A stretch of 64,000 nt of DNA, from positions 16,082,856 to 16,146,855 of the forward strand of contig CM040117.1 of NCBI GenBank assembly GCA_022559845.1. Reading direction: 5' to 3'. Every line of letters begins with the position of its first letter. Positions within the stretch are counted from its first letter, which is position 1. Positions 1-11,319 of this stretch are shown piece after piece. The notes beneath the pieces are model-generated. The model was not told the DNA's origin. It saw only the letters and a program-made list of their open reading frames with translations, and searched no databases. Both the position numbers and the translations under genes were made by a program. The DNA comes from Amorphophallus konjac. Its lineage: Eukaryota; Streptophyta; Magnoliopsida; Alismatales; Araceae.

Positions 1-698
1 ATGTACAGACTTCGCCTGACACCGTCCAATGTACAGACTTTGCCTTAGACTCTAAATGAGACGGACAATGTATATACTTAGCCAATGCAATGAGTTGACG
101 CAGTCCAATGTACAAACTTTCAAGCCTGAAGGCCAATGTGTGGACTTGCACAGTAGCTTCAAAGTATAGACTTGATATGTGTGCTTCGGCTGTACAGACT
201 TCACTCTAGCAGGTAATGTAGCAATGTATATACTTTGATCTTGAACGTGCAGTGTATAGACTATGCAATGCACTGTGGATGTATGGACTTTGCAACGACG
301 GGCAATGTGTAGACTATGCACAAACAGATGAGTCGACTCATGAGAACAGGGGGTCGACCCATAACAATGTATAAACTTTGCAATCGATAGGCAATGTACA
401 CACTTGCTAGGATGCTACAAGAGACACGGACAGTGTACAGACTTACGTTACTGTAGCAATGTATAGACTTTGAGACTTTGAGTGTGTGTTCAGTGTGAAA
501 ACAATATACAATGCACAGAACACACAGACAATCTGATAAAAGTAATTTCATCAAAACATAAATAGTGTTGCCAATCAATCAAAATAATGTGTTGCCATAT
601 GAAGTAAAGTTACATGTCAACACCATCAACACAGAGGAGTCACAACAACCCCAACCGACTCTGCTAACCTAGGAGACTCTGCACACTTTACATCTACC
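1..698. repeat. Degenerate short tandem repeats, probable 3' UTR of Gypsy element A
   Basis: From base 1 to about 490 a motif close to AATGTAYAGACTTTG recurs roughly every 20-40 bases, for example near 19, 69, 110, 135, 209, 251, 302, 367 and 455, with variable spacers. The copies are diverged and form no long open frame. Bases 491-698 hold nothing further. The block follows the end of the gag-protease frame of a minus-strand Gypsy element, where its 3' UTR would lie. Tandem repeats in the 3' UTR are known for plant Tat-lineage Gypsy elements. That it belongs to this element is inferred; the 3' LTR is outside the window. Confidence 0.6.
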
Positions 699-2447
699 CT
701 AGGAGAAAGGAAATCTACTGGAAAAGGAACAGGGGTCGCGTGCCCCTAGGAATCTGAGCAGAACATAGCGTAATCTTCCACTGAGACCTCTGTTTTGAAA
801 TTGGCATTTTTTTTGGAGGCCGGAGGTGATCACGCAGCAGGAGGAGGAAGAGGACGGAGGAGGAGGCAGCTGCATGGGGAACAATTCAGGAAATATGCAG
901 TCAAAGAATGTATCAGAGGAGAAAAACCACATTTCATGAAGCTGAGCTCCGGGGGGAGGAGGAGTAAATAGTGTTGAAAGATCGACGGGCCGACAGTGCC
1001 CGCAAGCACAGGGAACGAATAAAATTTCAGGTCTCTCCGTGAAGTACGGGTCGACCAGGATTGGAGGGGAACGGGGAACAGACCCCAATTGCTGAAACCA
1101 AGAGGCGAGACGGGAAGGGGACATAGAATAAGTAGTGATGGAGCTCCCAATTTCCCGTGGCCCCTGACGGACTAATGGCATCGGAGGACGCTTCACCAGC
1201 TGCGTCTCCTTCTTCTTCGACTGGCTTTCTTTTTCACAAAACAACTTTCCAATACAATCAGAAAAATCTTCTAAATCACCCGCCAGCCCCTGTAGCTGCG
1301 GCGGCGGGTCAACAATGACACAGGCATCACCTGCCTTCTCTTCAAGACTGGGCGGCGGCTTCTTTAGGGTACCAGGCTGTAACGGGCCCCTCACAAAGTG
1401 TTGTCGGTAGTCCCATGTTAATGGTCCGGAGTCTCCAAGTACTGACATTGCGGAGTCACGGTAGCCGAGGCCTCGGCGGCCCATTTTCCTGCCTTTAGGG
1501 ATGGGATTGGTCTGACCCTGCAATTGTGCGCCGAGACCCAAGCCCGGCTGATAACCTAATTTTAAAATCATATGCCACCCTTTGGAATCTCTAATCTTGG
1601 ATTTGACCTTGACATTTGTTGGCGCAGTGGCGGGCTTGCGTGACGCATATGCCCATGAATAATTCAAGTACATAACTGATAGAACATGCATGTTACTTGG
1701 CCATAATGTAGGAAGAATCTTGGCTTCTATGGCATCAACATTTTGGACTGTGGAAATACTTTTTACCTTGACCACCCACCCCTGGAATGGAAATTTCAAA
1801 CATTGGTGGGCGGTTGAGGGCACGGCATTTAAATTGTTTAGCCATGGACGACCCAGGATAGCTTTGAACATCGGGTCTATGTCCAATACATAGAATTCCA
1901 CGTCCATAACCAAAGGCCCCAGCTCGGCCTGCACAGTCACGACCCCGTGACAAGCACGTCTGGAATTGTCATATGTTGCTATTGTAGTCGGTGTCGGCTT
2001 GAGCATGTCTTCAGAGATGTTACAGGCACGGAGAGTACTTAATGGACACACATTTATCGATGCTCCCGTGTCCACAAGGGCAGACTCCACGGCAACTTTA
2101 TTCAAAGAGATGGTAATACATAGCGGCATCTGCCGTGCCTCGGGGGGCGCTAGCTCTGACTCAGAAAATGAAATAGAAGGCCCCTTGGTAATTGTTGCCA
2201 AAACCGACGGCAAGCTATCCACTGCCACATCTTCGCTAACCATAACCTTCTGCAGAAAAGTCTTTAAGGCATCCTGGTGTAGTGGCGACCTTTTGATCAA
2301 TTCCAAGACTGAGATCTTGGCCGGCATCCGGTCCAAGTGCTGCAATAAATCATACTTCGTGCCTGGCACAGGGTCTACTTCTTCTGTCTCAACTGTGGGG
2401 GAAGGAACTTGAAGGTTGGGTGCAGACGCACCGGAGGGAGGAAACAT
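699..2447 (-). pseudogene. Gypsy retrotransposon protease plus G-patch segment
   Basis: An open stretch of 582 codons on the minus strand. Residues about 105-230 are a retropepsin-like aspartic protease with active site DTGAS at 126-130 and the downstream ILGRPWL motif near 197-203. Residues about 288-330 are a glycine-rich G-patch (GLGLGAQLQGQTNPIPKG). Fusions of protease and G-patch are known in plant Ty3/Gypsy polyproteins. No reverse transcriptase, RNase H or integrase follows; the frame ends in about 200 residues with no recognisable domain. It is in the same frame as the gag segments upstream (3081-4994), separated only by in-frame stops, so it is the downstream part of a decayed gag-pro polyprotein rather than a gene. 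The element is non-autonomous or has lost pol. Confidence 0.85.
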
Positions 2448-2453
2448 TCTCTA

Positions 2454-3080
2454 GAAGGGACGCCCGCTCCGAAGGGCGCAATGTGGTGCCGGCACGGCCT
2501 GAGATGGACCCCCGCTTGGCCCGGTGGGGTAGGTGGAAGGTGTAGAGATGGGGGTGAGGATGGCGGAAGTGGGTCTAATAGGCCCTAGTGGAGGGGAAAT
2601 GGGCGAGGGGTTGAGCGGAGGGGTGAGGATGGAGGGTACGGTGGGCGGTGGTGCAAGGACTGGCGGTGCGGAGGGGAATGCGACGGGCCTGATGGGTGAT
2701 GCGGAGGGAATAACGAGTGGGGTAGTGGTCAGAATGGTGGGCCTGAGGATGGAGGGGATAGCAGGTGCGGGGGAATGGCTGTGGTGGAAGGCCAAGAGAT
2801 GTGCGGGGGTTTCATCATCAAAAGTTCACCCAGCGTTGGGGGCTAGGTGTTGGACAATGTTCACTTGTGCTGGTGCCAGTGCCGGCGGCTGTTGTTGTTG
2901 CTGAGGAGCGGATTGATGCATTGGCATAGGATTCTGATGGATCCCAAGGTCTTGTTGCTGCGGCTAGGGTTGTTGTTGCTGCTGGGGTTGTTGTTGCTGC
3001 TGCTGCTACTGGGGCGCCGCCTACTGCGGCCTGGCTTGTCTTTGCCTCTGCTTGATGTCTTCAATCAGTTGGTGCATCTA
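2454..3080 (-). pseudogene. Proline- and glutamine-rich linker of the Gypsy gag-pro frame
   Basis: This links gag to protease in the same reading frame. Bases 2454-2795 encode a Pro/Ser/Thr-rich stretch of about 114 residues. Bases 2940-3060 encode a glutamine-rich stretch made of CAG and CAA codons. Within it, codons at 2964-2966, 3006-3008, 3021-3023 and 3078-3080 read TAG where neighbours read CAG, and another TAG lies at 2451-2453. No frameshift was seen. The Q-rich linker is typical low-complexity gag sequence; no enzymatic function is expected. Confidence 0.75.
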
Positions 3081-4994
3081 GGCCCAATCGATCCTCTGGC
3101 CCTCATGCAAATCATACACCATGTCTCTGAACTGGTAGCACCGCTCTATCGTGTGCTCGGGCTGCCGATGGAATATGCAATATCGAGACTGATCGGCGGT
3201 CGGATTCCAATTTGGACGCTCAGGAGGTAATTGAAGATCACCAGTATACATCAAAGCAGAGAAAATATCGGGCAAAGTCTCGGGAAGAGAAGGGTAATGG
3301 GCTCTTTTTGGACTCGGTCGAGCAGATCCATAAGCGGCGGGTGGTGGAACATTGTTATATTGTGGTGGCCGCTGAGGCTGTTGGGGTGGCGGTGGTTGTT
3401 GTTGCGGGTATTGTGGAACCTGGAAAGTGGGCTGGGGAACTTGCGGAGTGGTGAACTGGGGGTTGAGTGGAGGCTACGGGAAGCGAGGTGGTGCGGCTTG
3501 GTGGGGTAATTGAACAGCCTGGACCTGCTCGTTAATTTGGACTCCCTCAGTGACGGGGCCCTGGGATTTCCTGGCGGTTTTGGGTTTCTGGGCCTCAAAC
3601 AAAGAATGGATGGGGGAGTCCTTGAACTGGGTTTGTATGAACTGAGCTCTGCTGTATAACTGGTGCATATTCGAGATGTCATTCATTGCCAATATGTTCC
3701 TGAATGTTGGCGTGGCATTGGAGATCAATAACTTCACTTTCTCTTCTTCCGGGATTTGCCCGGGCACACGTGAGGCCATCTGCCTCCATCGATCAGCGTA
3801 GGTTGTAAAATCTTCTTCCGGCTTCATCTTCTCGGCTACCAGGTCGGTGAAGGAATATTCGGGTCCAACCCGATCTTGAAATCTCTGAATAAACCTCTCT
3901 TTGACGGTCTTGAAATTCTCGGCCTCCTCCATGGGCAAAGTATAAAACCATTCCAGGGCGACCCCTTCCAGTGATCGGTGAAATAAATAAGCCATCAGGC
4001 GGTTGTCTTGCTGGAACTGTGCTGACTCATATAGAAACTCCCGGACATGGATGAACGGGTTGCCATTCCCGTCATATTTGCGGTATACGGGGAGCTCGGA
4101 CTGAGAAGGAAAACGAATGTCCCTAAAGTTAGGAATAGGGACGTCGGCCAAAGATTGCGGGCCAACCCGCTTGTGGAGGAGGTCAATTTGTTGTTGCATA
4201 GCAGCCCATTTATCGAGAATCTCCCGTTCCCGGGAAGGAGGAGAAGGAGCAGAAGGAGTAGTGCCTGGATATGTAGCCAGAGGATAAATCGATTGAAGGG
4301 GTGGCCCGTAAGATGGATAATGGGCCAGGGGAGGGCCCGCATCCGCCTGAGCCAGCTAGGCGGCCCCTGGTTGCAACCTGGCAAGATCAGCCGGGGCCAG
4401 CAGGGCCTGCGGCGACGGAGAGACAGTAGCATATGGATCAAGGTAAGGAACAGAGGGGATTTGAGACTTCCCCTTATCGAGCGGTTGATGGGCCGAGGTG
4501 GAAGCCTGGCCCGCCTCCATACTAGAGTACCGGAGAACCCGGGGACGAGTAGGGGTAAGATCAATAGGGGCCACAGAGGTGGCCCCAGCAACAGCGGAGG
4601 TGGTGGCAGCAGTGGTCACACCACGGGAAGGAACTGAACTCGGGGCATCGGCCCCTTGCAAAACTTGCCGAATAAGGTGGAACTGGGTGGGGTCCAGCTG
4701 AGCCATCATGTTAAGGATCTGACTAGTCGGATTCTGAACGGAAGGATCAGAGAGAGGGGGTTGAGATCCCTCACTGAGAATAGTCGGGAGGGGAGGGGCA
4801 GTCCTCTCTCCTTCCTGCATGGGGGCGACCCTGGGTGGGTCCTCCAGAAGTCCGCGAGGAAGAGAGTCCTCGTGAGACTGAGAGAAATCGTAGGACGACA
4901 TGGAGGATGGTGAATCGAACAAGGGATTAAAGTAAGATCGGAAAGGAGAACTGACCCTAGGAGGTGATCCAAAGGGGGGAAAACAACTCCACAT
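3081..4994 (-). pseudogene. Gypsy retrotransposon gag (capsid domain and Zn-like motif)
   Basis: The minus-strand frame starts at an ATG at 4992-4994. The first 212 codons are Ser/Pro-rich; a TAG at 4356-4358 interrupts. The next segment (down to 3474) is the retrotransposon gag capsid domain, with the core around FIHVREFLY, LEWFYTLP, VKERFIQRF and the DFTTYADRWRQ region. After a TAG at 3474-3476, bases 3081-3275 encode a motif of the form Cys-X2-His-X4-His-X4-Cys, followed by RDMVYDL, common in the Gypsy group whose proteases carry G-patches. All segments share one frame with the protease further down, so only nonsense changes separate them. Gag would form the virus-like particle; this copy cannot be translated whole. 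Confidence 0.82.
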
Positions 4995-6078
4995 ACACCA
5001 AATGGAGCAAAGTGGAGGGACAAGACCGCCCTAAACCAAACCATGCAAACAAACAAACACAAACATGCAATGAAAGAAGGAGATGAGAGAAGAATTACCC
5101 AATTAAGCAATCAAGTTTTTTTAGATGATGCGCATCAAATTATTATAATTTCCCCTTTGAATCTTAATGGATTAAACAAAGTGCAAGATTCACTCGATCA
5201 ATAGGTGCCTAACCAGGGCATGGACGGGGGAACGGGGTGACTCTAAGGAACTCTCACTTACGGATGTAAACCCTAGGCTAAGGTGTGGCGATGGTACAAT
5301 CGGCCCGGCGTCCGTGTGGGAATCCACGGCTCACGGGGACTTACGGAGGCCCTCAGCAGGGTCACCTAGTCGGCTCTAAGGAATATGGAGACGAGAGGGA
5401 ACCCTACCTCGGTAGGAATGCAACTACAGATGAACAGAGATGAATGCCCCTATGCGCACCGGAGTGCATGCACAATCTAGCCTAGCAACTATCAAACAAT
5501 GATCAAGAAAATATACTAGCAATGACACCAAGACGTGACAATGGTAGTGGGGGATCAATCAACTAGCACCAAACTGACAAATCATGTAGAATATAGCCAT
5601 CAAAATGAATAAAGAGGGTGCTGCGGCACCAGAAGGACGGTCTGGATATGACCGCGCAAACGTCAGACGGTTTGTAGAGGACCGTAAAATCCAGGGAATA
5701 ATAGAACGACAACAGGACAACAGTGATGAAGAAAGTACCGGAAGGACGGTCTATAACTGACCGCTCAAGCTCTGGGACGGACCTCCAGCAGCCGCGTACC
5801 TGCAGCCAGGACAAAAAGAGGCGTACCTGTGCCGAAGCAGTGGACAAAAGATAGACGGCCAACAGTACACCGTTTGAAACAAGACGCTGAAGGGAGACTG
5901 GCACTGGTAGAAAGAGACGAGCGGTGGATGAGCAGCCGCGCCAGAGGATGAACGGCTATGGACGAACCGCTCACGTCCCAGAAAATAGAAAGCACGCCCA
6001 ACCTGCAAATCACTTCAAGAGGAAAGCTAGACAACGAAAGGGGGTCAGCAATTCACAAGCACGATGGGCACTAGGAGT
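4995..6078 (-). other. Untranslated leader of Gypsy element A
   Basis: This lies between the gag ATG and the putative primer-binding site. No coding signal was seen on either strand; short open frames near 5563-6034 are incidental. Bases 5100-5560 are unremarkable. From 5636 onward the leader contains three pairs of short hairpins described in the hairpin-doublet entry. Confidence 0.5.
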
Positions 6079-7615
6079 CCCACCGTGATCGCCACAAAAA
6101 AGGGTGTAGATATATTTTTCCTCCTCTTTTACTTAATGGACTATGTGCTATGAATAGATCAATAATGTGATGCATAAGTAAATGAAGAACCGTAAGAGGA
6201 GCAAGGCAAATGAAAGTGACCGTGATCGCCACCAAAGCACCGAACGTGATGAACGCACCGTGATTTGGAAAAGAAAGGGAGACACTCGCCTAGCTGCAGC
6301 ACTGGGAGGATGAGCGGTTGATGAAGAGCCGCCTATAGTCGTGCGGTCTTACGATAGACCGCGTAGGGGTGCTGCAGAACGTGCGGGAGGAAGCGCTCCT
6401 GGAGGATGGACGGCTTGAAGAAGACCGCAGGAAGAAGAAGGGCGGTTCCTAGACAGCCGCACGTCATCTTGAACGGGCAGTCAAAAACCGCTCGAGTCCA
6501 TCACGCCAGAAGTTGCTAAAGGGTTCACCTCCACCCTCTCCAGCCGGCCAGAGGGGATGGGCCTCGTGCTGATGAAGTGCTGACCTGCAAAACAACGTGA
6601 AGACACAAGAAGAACACCTAGATCAGAACTGAATGGTGTAATAAATGTTCATATGGGAAGAAATAACCATAAACAAATGGAAAGGGAGATACCTGGGGGG
6701 TTTTAAACCCCTAGGGTGACAAAAACATGGGTGGAGGTGTGCATGATGATGAAAACGAAGGGGGACGTGGGGAGGAAGCAATGCATGCAAGGAAGAACGA
6801 CGAAAACTATGACAAGCACAAACAACTCAAAGCGTGGACTACTCCCTGGACCGGAGGCTCGTATGGACGTAGAGAGCCTCCCTCCTTGGTGCTAGGTCGC
6901 TCAAGAATGCGGCAGGGCTTCGCCGTCGATCAAAAATCTCCCCCCCCCCCTCCCAGTCCGGCCTCTAGGGTATATTTATAGAGCCTTAAAAGCCAGCCTC
7001 GAACTAGGGTTTAGAACCATTTTCGGGATGAGATTATTGAAGATAAATTGTAGAGAATACAATTATCTCTCATCCAGTCGAAACGGTAGCTAAAATGGTT
7101 GAGTATCCACAGAGATATTGATAAAAGAAGTTGGGGATAAAACCATGGATAAAAGGATTAAAATCTGTTAAAATTCCACAATCGACGGGATGAACGGTCT
7201 TACGAATGACCGCTCAACAAGATGGGTGGTTACATGATAACCGTCCAAGCCCGTCGGTGGAAATTCTAATAATCAGAAAATAATCCCAATTATCCCTCGA
7301 ACTGATCGAAACGCCCGCCGTTGGACTCTTATAGAAGAACGGCTCCATTGAGACCGTTCAACTGTAGAGCGGCCAAGGACAAGCCGTTTTAGTCTCGTCA
7401 GTGATAATTCAACTTCTTGGATAATTATCTGAGGAAATCAGCAAGCGTAGGACTCTGAGGTATAAGCGGTTGAAATAAGACCGTTCTTTTAGTTGAACGG
7501 CTAGGAGAGGACCGCACAAAGCCCTGTCGGTGAAAATTTAGAAAATCCTCAGAAATCAATCATAAATGTATGAACGGTCCATATCTAACCGCGCTAGTGT
7601 GGGACGGCTGAGGTT
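5636..7615. repeat. Array of paired short hairpins (CGGYY ... RRCCG) at about 30-base pitch
   Basis: About twenty short inverted repeats of the form CGG(T/C)(C/T), 7-11 bases, (G/A)(A/G)CCG are spread over 2 kb. Examples with intact stems: 5638-5654, 5667-5685, 5747-5763, 6344-6361, 7195-7212 and 7337-7359 (GAACGG with CCGTTC). They come side by side: CGG positions 5638/5668, 5747/5778, 5922/5953, 6315/6344, 6411/6443/6474, 7195/7227, 7340/7370, 7467/7498 and 7575/7605. Spacing within a pair is 29-32 bases, while spacing between pairs varies. Function is unknown; candidates are protein-binding sites or RNA stem-loops in the LTR and leader. Confidence 0.75.
6079..6110 (-). other. Candidate primer-binding site region of Gypsy element A
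   Basis: Read on the minus strand, this region gives TTTTGTGGCGATCACGGTGG, which resembles in layout the primer-binding sites beginning TTTGGCGA after the 5' LTR of plant Tat-type Gypsy elements. A second copy of the GGCGATCACGG core lies at about 6220-6235. The matching tRNA was not identified, so the assignment is tentative. Confidence 0.35.
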
Positions 7616-7847
7616 GAACCTTACATGCTCTTGGACGCTTGATTTTTATAAACATGTTCAATCAACCAAAAACAAAGGCCCAACAAGCCCCCGAATCGAT
7701 GCGGACTCCACCAAGGAGGGAGATTACACATAAAACTGGCCAAAAATACACCTGAAAATAGTCCCAACGAGTGACGGTCAACCCGAGGCATCAAAAAAGC
7801 GAATAAGAGAAACGACTCAACTTATCGGTATAAAACGGGTGTCAACA
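6115..7847 (-). repeat. Putative 5' LTR of Gypsy element A
   Basis: On the minus strand the segment begins TGTTGACACCCG at 7847, a common plant Gypsy LTR start, and ends before the candidate primer site near 6110. It holds no long conserved reading frame. It contains six clusters of paired hairpins with CGG/CCG stems. The 3' LTR is outside the window, so limits rest on the TG start and the primer site only. The pyrimidine run at 6940-6955 is a simple C tract. Confidence 0.5.
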
Positions 7848-8387
7848 ATGGCCTTCGGCACTATGACCCGTGCTTCCGGCTCGGCCTGGCTGGTGCTCGA
7901 AGCTCCCTTGCAGGGTGGTACGACACCCGGGATGATTCCGCCTCGACTGGGCGATCATTCGGTTGCTAACGGACCCAATATAGCGAGAAGCCAAACCCGT
8001 GTGGGGTGATCAGGACCTTCTACTGCCAGAGCCTCCGGTTCCTTGTTATGAAGGGCCGATGGCATTCTTCCTCCTCAGGAGAGTCTTCATTCAGGTGGCG
8101 AGCCACTGGGTAGACCGTCGTCCTTGGTCGGGCGATGGGTGTACGGTAGCGGCACGACAGAGTCGATGCCAGATCATTAGGTAGGCTTGGTCGCACTGCC
8201 GGTTGGTTGTGGATTCATCTTGACTCTGCCGAGGCGAAGTCCCCGACGTTCATTCCAGGAGACTCGAGGCTCTGGCAGCTTGGGAAGTCTTCAGCATGTT
8301 GTTCTTCATCGGCTTCTGTGCTTCAGTGGGCCGTATCATTCGTCTTTGCGGCTCGATCACCGTTCATTACATTTTGAGTGCCAACAA
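7848..8387 (-). repeat. LTR-like fragment B inserted in Copia pol
   Basis: On the minus strand this begins TGTTGGCACTCAAAATG at 8387, a plausible LTR start, precisely where the Copia reading frame stops being recognisable. The other side is cut at 7847 by the start of Gypsy element A. There is no coding signal. The sequence is GC-rich and unlike the AT-richer Copia flank. The identity as an LTR rests only on its start and nested position. Confidence 0.35.
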
Positions 8388-8390
8388 TGT

Positions 8391-9788
8391 CCTGCTTACT
8401 TTGGAGAAGCTAACCCTTTTATGCTTCCCAAATACACAATCTTCACAGAACCCGACATCCACAGTCTTCAAACCAGACAACTTTCCCTTCGCCTGCAGTA
8501 CCTTCATTCCCTTTTCACTCATATGCCCAAGTCTACAATGTCAAGTTTCTGAATCACCACGAGAATCAGCCACTGCAACTGTGTCTCTTGTATTTGTTGT
8601 CATGTACAGGGTACCCATCTTACTGCCTCGTGCTATGATCATAGCACCTTTGGTGATCTTCCAGGAGCCACCTACGAAGGTAGTGATATAACCTTCACTA
8701 TCAAGCTGCCCCACAGAAATCAGATTCCTCTTCAGCCCAGGTACATGTCTGACATTATGCAACTTCCATACAGTCCCATTTGTCGTCATGATTTTCACAT
8801 CTCCCTTCCCCACAATATCCAAGGGTTCATCATCAGCAAGATAGACCCTATCAAAATTACTAGCAACATAATTTTCAAGGCAATCCTTTTGTGAGGTAGA
8901 ATGAAAAGATGCTCCAGAATCTAAGATCCATGATTCTATAGGGCTGTCAACACTCAGGACTAAGGCATCCTCTATTTCTTCTGTTGTTGCATTCACAAAC
9001 TCTTCCTTTTGGTTTTGATTTTGGTTTCGATTTTGGTACTCCTTCTTCGGTGCTCTGTAATCTCTTTTCAAGTGCCCTTTCTTACCACAGTTCCAACAAC
9101 CATCACCATGAAATCTCGACTGAGTTCTTCCTTTTGACTTAGACCTACCTCGATCTTGACCACGCTGATTTGCTTGTCCCCTGCCTTCGACATTCAAGGA
9201 AAAACTTGAGGATTCACCTGATTCTTTCCTGTGAATATCTTCGCTTAGAATCAAGTCTCGAACCTCATCCAGCTTCAACTTATTTGAGCCTGAAGAACTA
9301 CTCACAGCGGTCACAGTCGCACCCCAACTTTCTGGTAGAGAGGAGAGCATAATCAATGCCCTAACCTCGTCCTCAAAGTTGATGTCCACCGAACTTAACT
9401 GACTCGTGATCAGATTGAACTCATTGATATGATTTGTAACAGAAGCACCTTTGACCATCTTCAAATTAAATAAACGACGCATCAAATATACCTTGTTAGA
9501 GGCGGATGGTTTTTCGTACATATTTGATAGCGCCTTCATCAACCCTGTTGTGGTCTTCTCGTTCACGATGTTGAACGCAACGTTTCTGGCCAACGTCAAC
9601 CGGATGACCCCCAGAGCTTGTCTGTCCATCAAATCCCAATCTTCCTTCTTCATCCCTTCCGGTATCGTACCAGCAAGAGGTTGATGAAGTTTCTTCTGAT
9701 ACAGGTAGTCCTCCATCTGCATCTTCCAGAAACCAAATAATTTGCCATCGAACCTCTCGATCCTGACCTTTCCCTCTTCTGTAGCCAT
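8391..9788 (-). pseudogene. Copia retrotransposon gag-protease, truncated
   Basis: The ATG is at 9786-9788, 32 bases after the primer-binding site. Order of domains: Copia gag (UBN2-type) from residue 1 to about 200; a CCHC zinc knuckle CWNCGKKGHLKRDY whose last cysteine is tyrosine; an aspartic protease with WILDSGASFHST; and the start of the gag-pre-integrase region (RGSKMGTLYMTT). A stop ends the frame at 8541. In another frame, bases 8530-8391 continue the pre-integrase motif (LGHMSEKGMKVL, then CEDCVFGKHKR), so a frameshift lies near 8540. Integrase, reverse transcriptase and RNase H are absent because fragment B starts at 8387. Non-functional. Confidence 0.88.
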
Positions 9789-9819
9789 CGCTCCCACTAC
9801 TCCCCCAAACCAGAACAAA

Positions 9820-9831
9820 GCTCTGATACCA
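9820..9831 (-). other. Copia primer-binding site (initiator Met-tRNA)
   Basis: The minus strand reads TGGTATCAGAGC, the complement of the 3' end of plant initiator methionine tRNA used by most Copia elements. It lies two bases inside the LTR edge at 9834 and upstream of the gag ATG. Confidence 0.9.
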
Positions 9832-9833
9832 GT

Positions 9834-10283
9834 TGTTAGAAATCAGAGTACATGTAGAGATGGACAAACAACATAGGAGGAAGAAAAAAGGGGGAAGAAA
9901 AGATCAAGTCACAAGAACACCAATATTTACGTGGTTCGGAGACGATGTGTCTTCCTACATCCACGGCTGCATTAGAGTTTCCACTAGAATAATCACACAT
10001 CCGGATACAATGCAAAGAGAGAGTTCGCACCCCTTTTATACAAGGAGATTAGGGCGCCCAACAGTCAGGGTACAAAAGACAACAATGTCTCTGCTATAAA
10101 CACAGATTTTCTTATTACACATAAATTTTCTTCCCGGGGCTCCGCCCCTGAAAACCCCCGCAAGGGGCGCTGCTCCCTTGACCCTCGCGACCTGACTAGG
10201 CAGGTCGATCCCTGCGACCTGACCGCACAGGTCGATCCATCGTGCGAGAGCGCACGATGGCGAGTTTTGGCTCCACACTCTAA
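9834..10283 (-). repeat. Copia 5' LTR, split by the CACTA element
   Basis: In plus orientation it starts TGTTAGAAATCAG and ends CACTCTAACA, an inverted TGTTAG/CTAACA pair with TG...CA ends. The final bases TAACA are at 22150-22154, because the CACTA element inserted three bases into the outer edge; the LTR is therefore about 452 bp. The next five bases, CCGTC (22155-22159), would be one copy of the Copia target duplication. Near 10110-10260 it shares a module with the LTR-like insertion at 55940-56085. Confidence 0.8.
10188..10260. repeat. Three adjacent hairpins in the Copia LTR
   Basis: CGACCTG with CAGGTCG (10188-10206), then the same stem again (10215-10234), then CCATCGTGCG-AGAG-CGCACGATGG (10237-10260), a perfect 10-bp stem with a four-base loop. 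The first two start 27 bases apart. The same pair recurs in inverted orientation at 55962 and 55989, also 27 apart. Confidence 0.85.
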
Positions 10284-10510
10284 CACTACCAGAAAAAGTG
10301 AGATTAAAGACAAAATTTTCAGACGGAACTTATCCGTCTGAATATGAGTCTGAAATTACAGACGAATCTAAAATATCGAAGCTATGCGATGGATATGTTT
10401 ATTATCTGAATATAAGTCTGAAATTACAGATGGCAATAAAGTCATTCTGAAATCAGTCTGTAATTTCACACGGAAAAAATTTTCGTCTGAAATCCATCTG
10501 AGACGGTCTT
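10284..10510. repeat. Left CACTA terminal and subterminal repeats
   Basis: The 17-bp terminal repeat is followed by many copies, in both directions, of CAGACGGA, GTCTGAAATT and ACAGACGA, the usual kind of subterminal array bound by the TNPA-type protein. Its sequence matches the right array at 21595-22132. Confidence 0.9.
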
Positions 10511-10539
10511 TTCCCCCCTCGAGAAACCCTTCCCCCCCA

Positions 10540-11310
10540 TCTCCATGTCACTCTTTTTCCCCCTTCCCAGTCGCCGGAGCTCGCAGTCCCCGCCATTCCC
10601 GCGCCATCCTCGTCGTCGCCCTCATCGTCGGAGCTCCCGCCAGTCCCATGCCATCCTCGCCATCACCCTCGTCACCGGACCTCCCGCCAGTCCCGCGCCA
10701 TCCTCGCCGTCGCCCTCGTCACCGGAGCTCACTGTCCCCGCCAGTCCTGCACCATCCTCGCCGTCACCCTCGTTGCCGGAGCTCGCTCTCCCCACCAGTC
10801 CCGCGCCATCCTCGCTGTCAACCTCGTCAGTCCTCGCCGTCCTCGTCGTCACCCTCGTCGGTCCGGTAAGCCCTCTCCCCCTCTCTCTCCCCCTCCCCCT
10901 CTCCCTCTCCCTCTCCCTCTCCCTCTCACTCTTTGCCGGAGGTCGCCGGCCATCGCCCATGGTGCTATTGTCTTTTTTTTTTCATCTTGGAGGGGTTCTG
11001 GTGAGGGGGGTTTCGGTGGCAGGGGGTGGCGGGGGAGGTTGGTCTGGGAGGGGGAGGGGCCAACAAGGGGGGGGGGGTGGAGCTCGGTGGGAGCAGGAGG
11101 GGGGGGAGGAGGGGGAGCTCTGTGGGAGGGGGGGAGCTCGGTGGGACCAGGAGGAGGGGCTCGGTGGGAGGGTGGGTGCTCAGTGGGAGCAGGAGGGGGG
11201 ATCTCGGTGGGAGAGGGGGCTCAGTGGGAGGGGCGGAGGGGGAGCTCTGTGGGAGCAGGAGGGGGGAGGAGCTCGGTGGGAGGGGGGAGGGGCACCCGAG
11301 AGGGGTTCTA
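10540..11310. repeat. GC-rich minisatellites inside the CACTA element
   Basis: Bases 10560-10860 are imperfect copies of a unit of about 55-60 bases built on CCCGCGCCATCCTCGCCGTC and CCGGAGCTC. Bases 10865-10930 are a C/T-rich microsatellite (CCCTCT). Bases 11030-11300 are strongly strand-biased G-rich repeats of GGGAGCTCGGTGGGAGCAGG. Long apparent reading frames across this block come from biased composition and are not called as genes. CACTA elements often carry such GC-rich repeats near their ends. Confidence 0.8.
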
Positions 11311-11319
11311 TTGATCCAT

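Noticed and set aside
5636..7615. CRISPR-like spaced repeats
   Set aside because: The units are degenerate palindromes in a plant retrotransposon LTR with irregular spacing between clusters, not direct repeats with uniform spacers.
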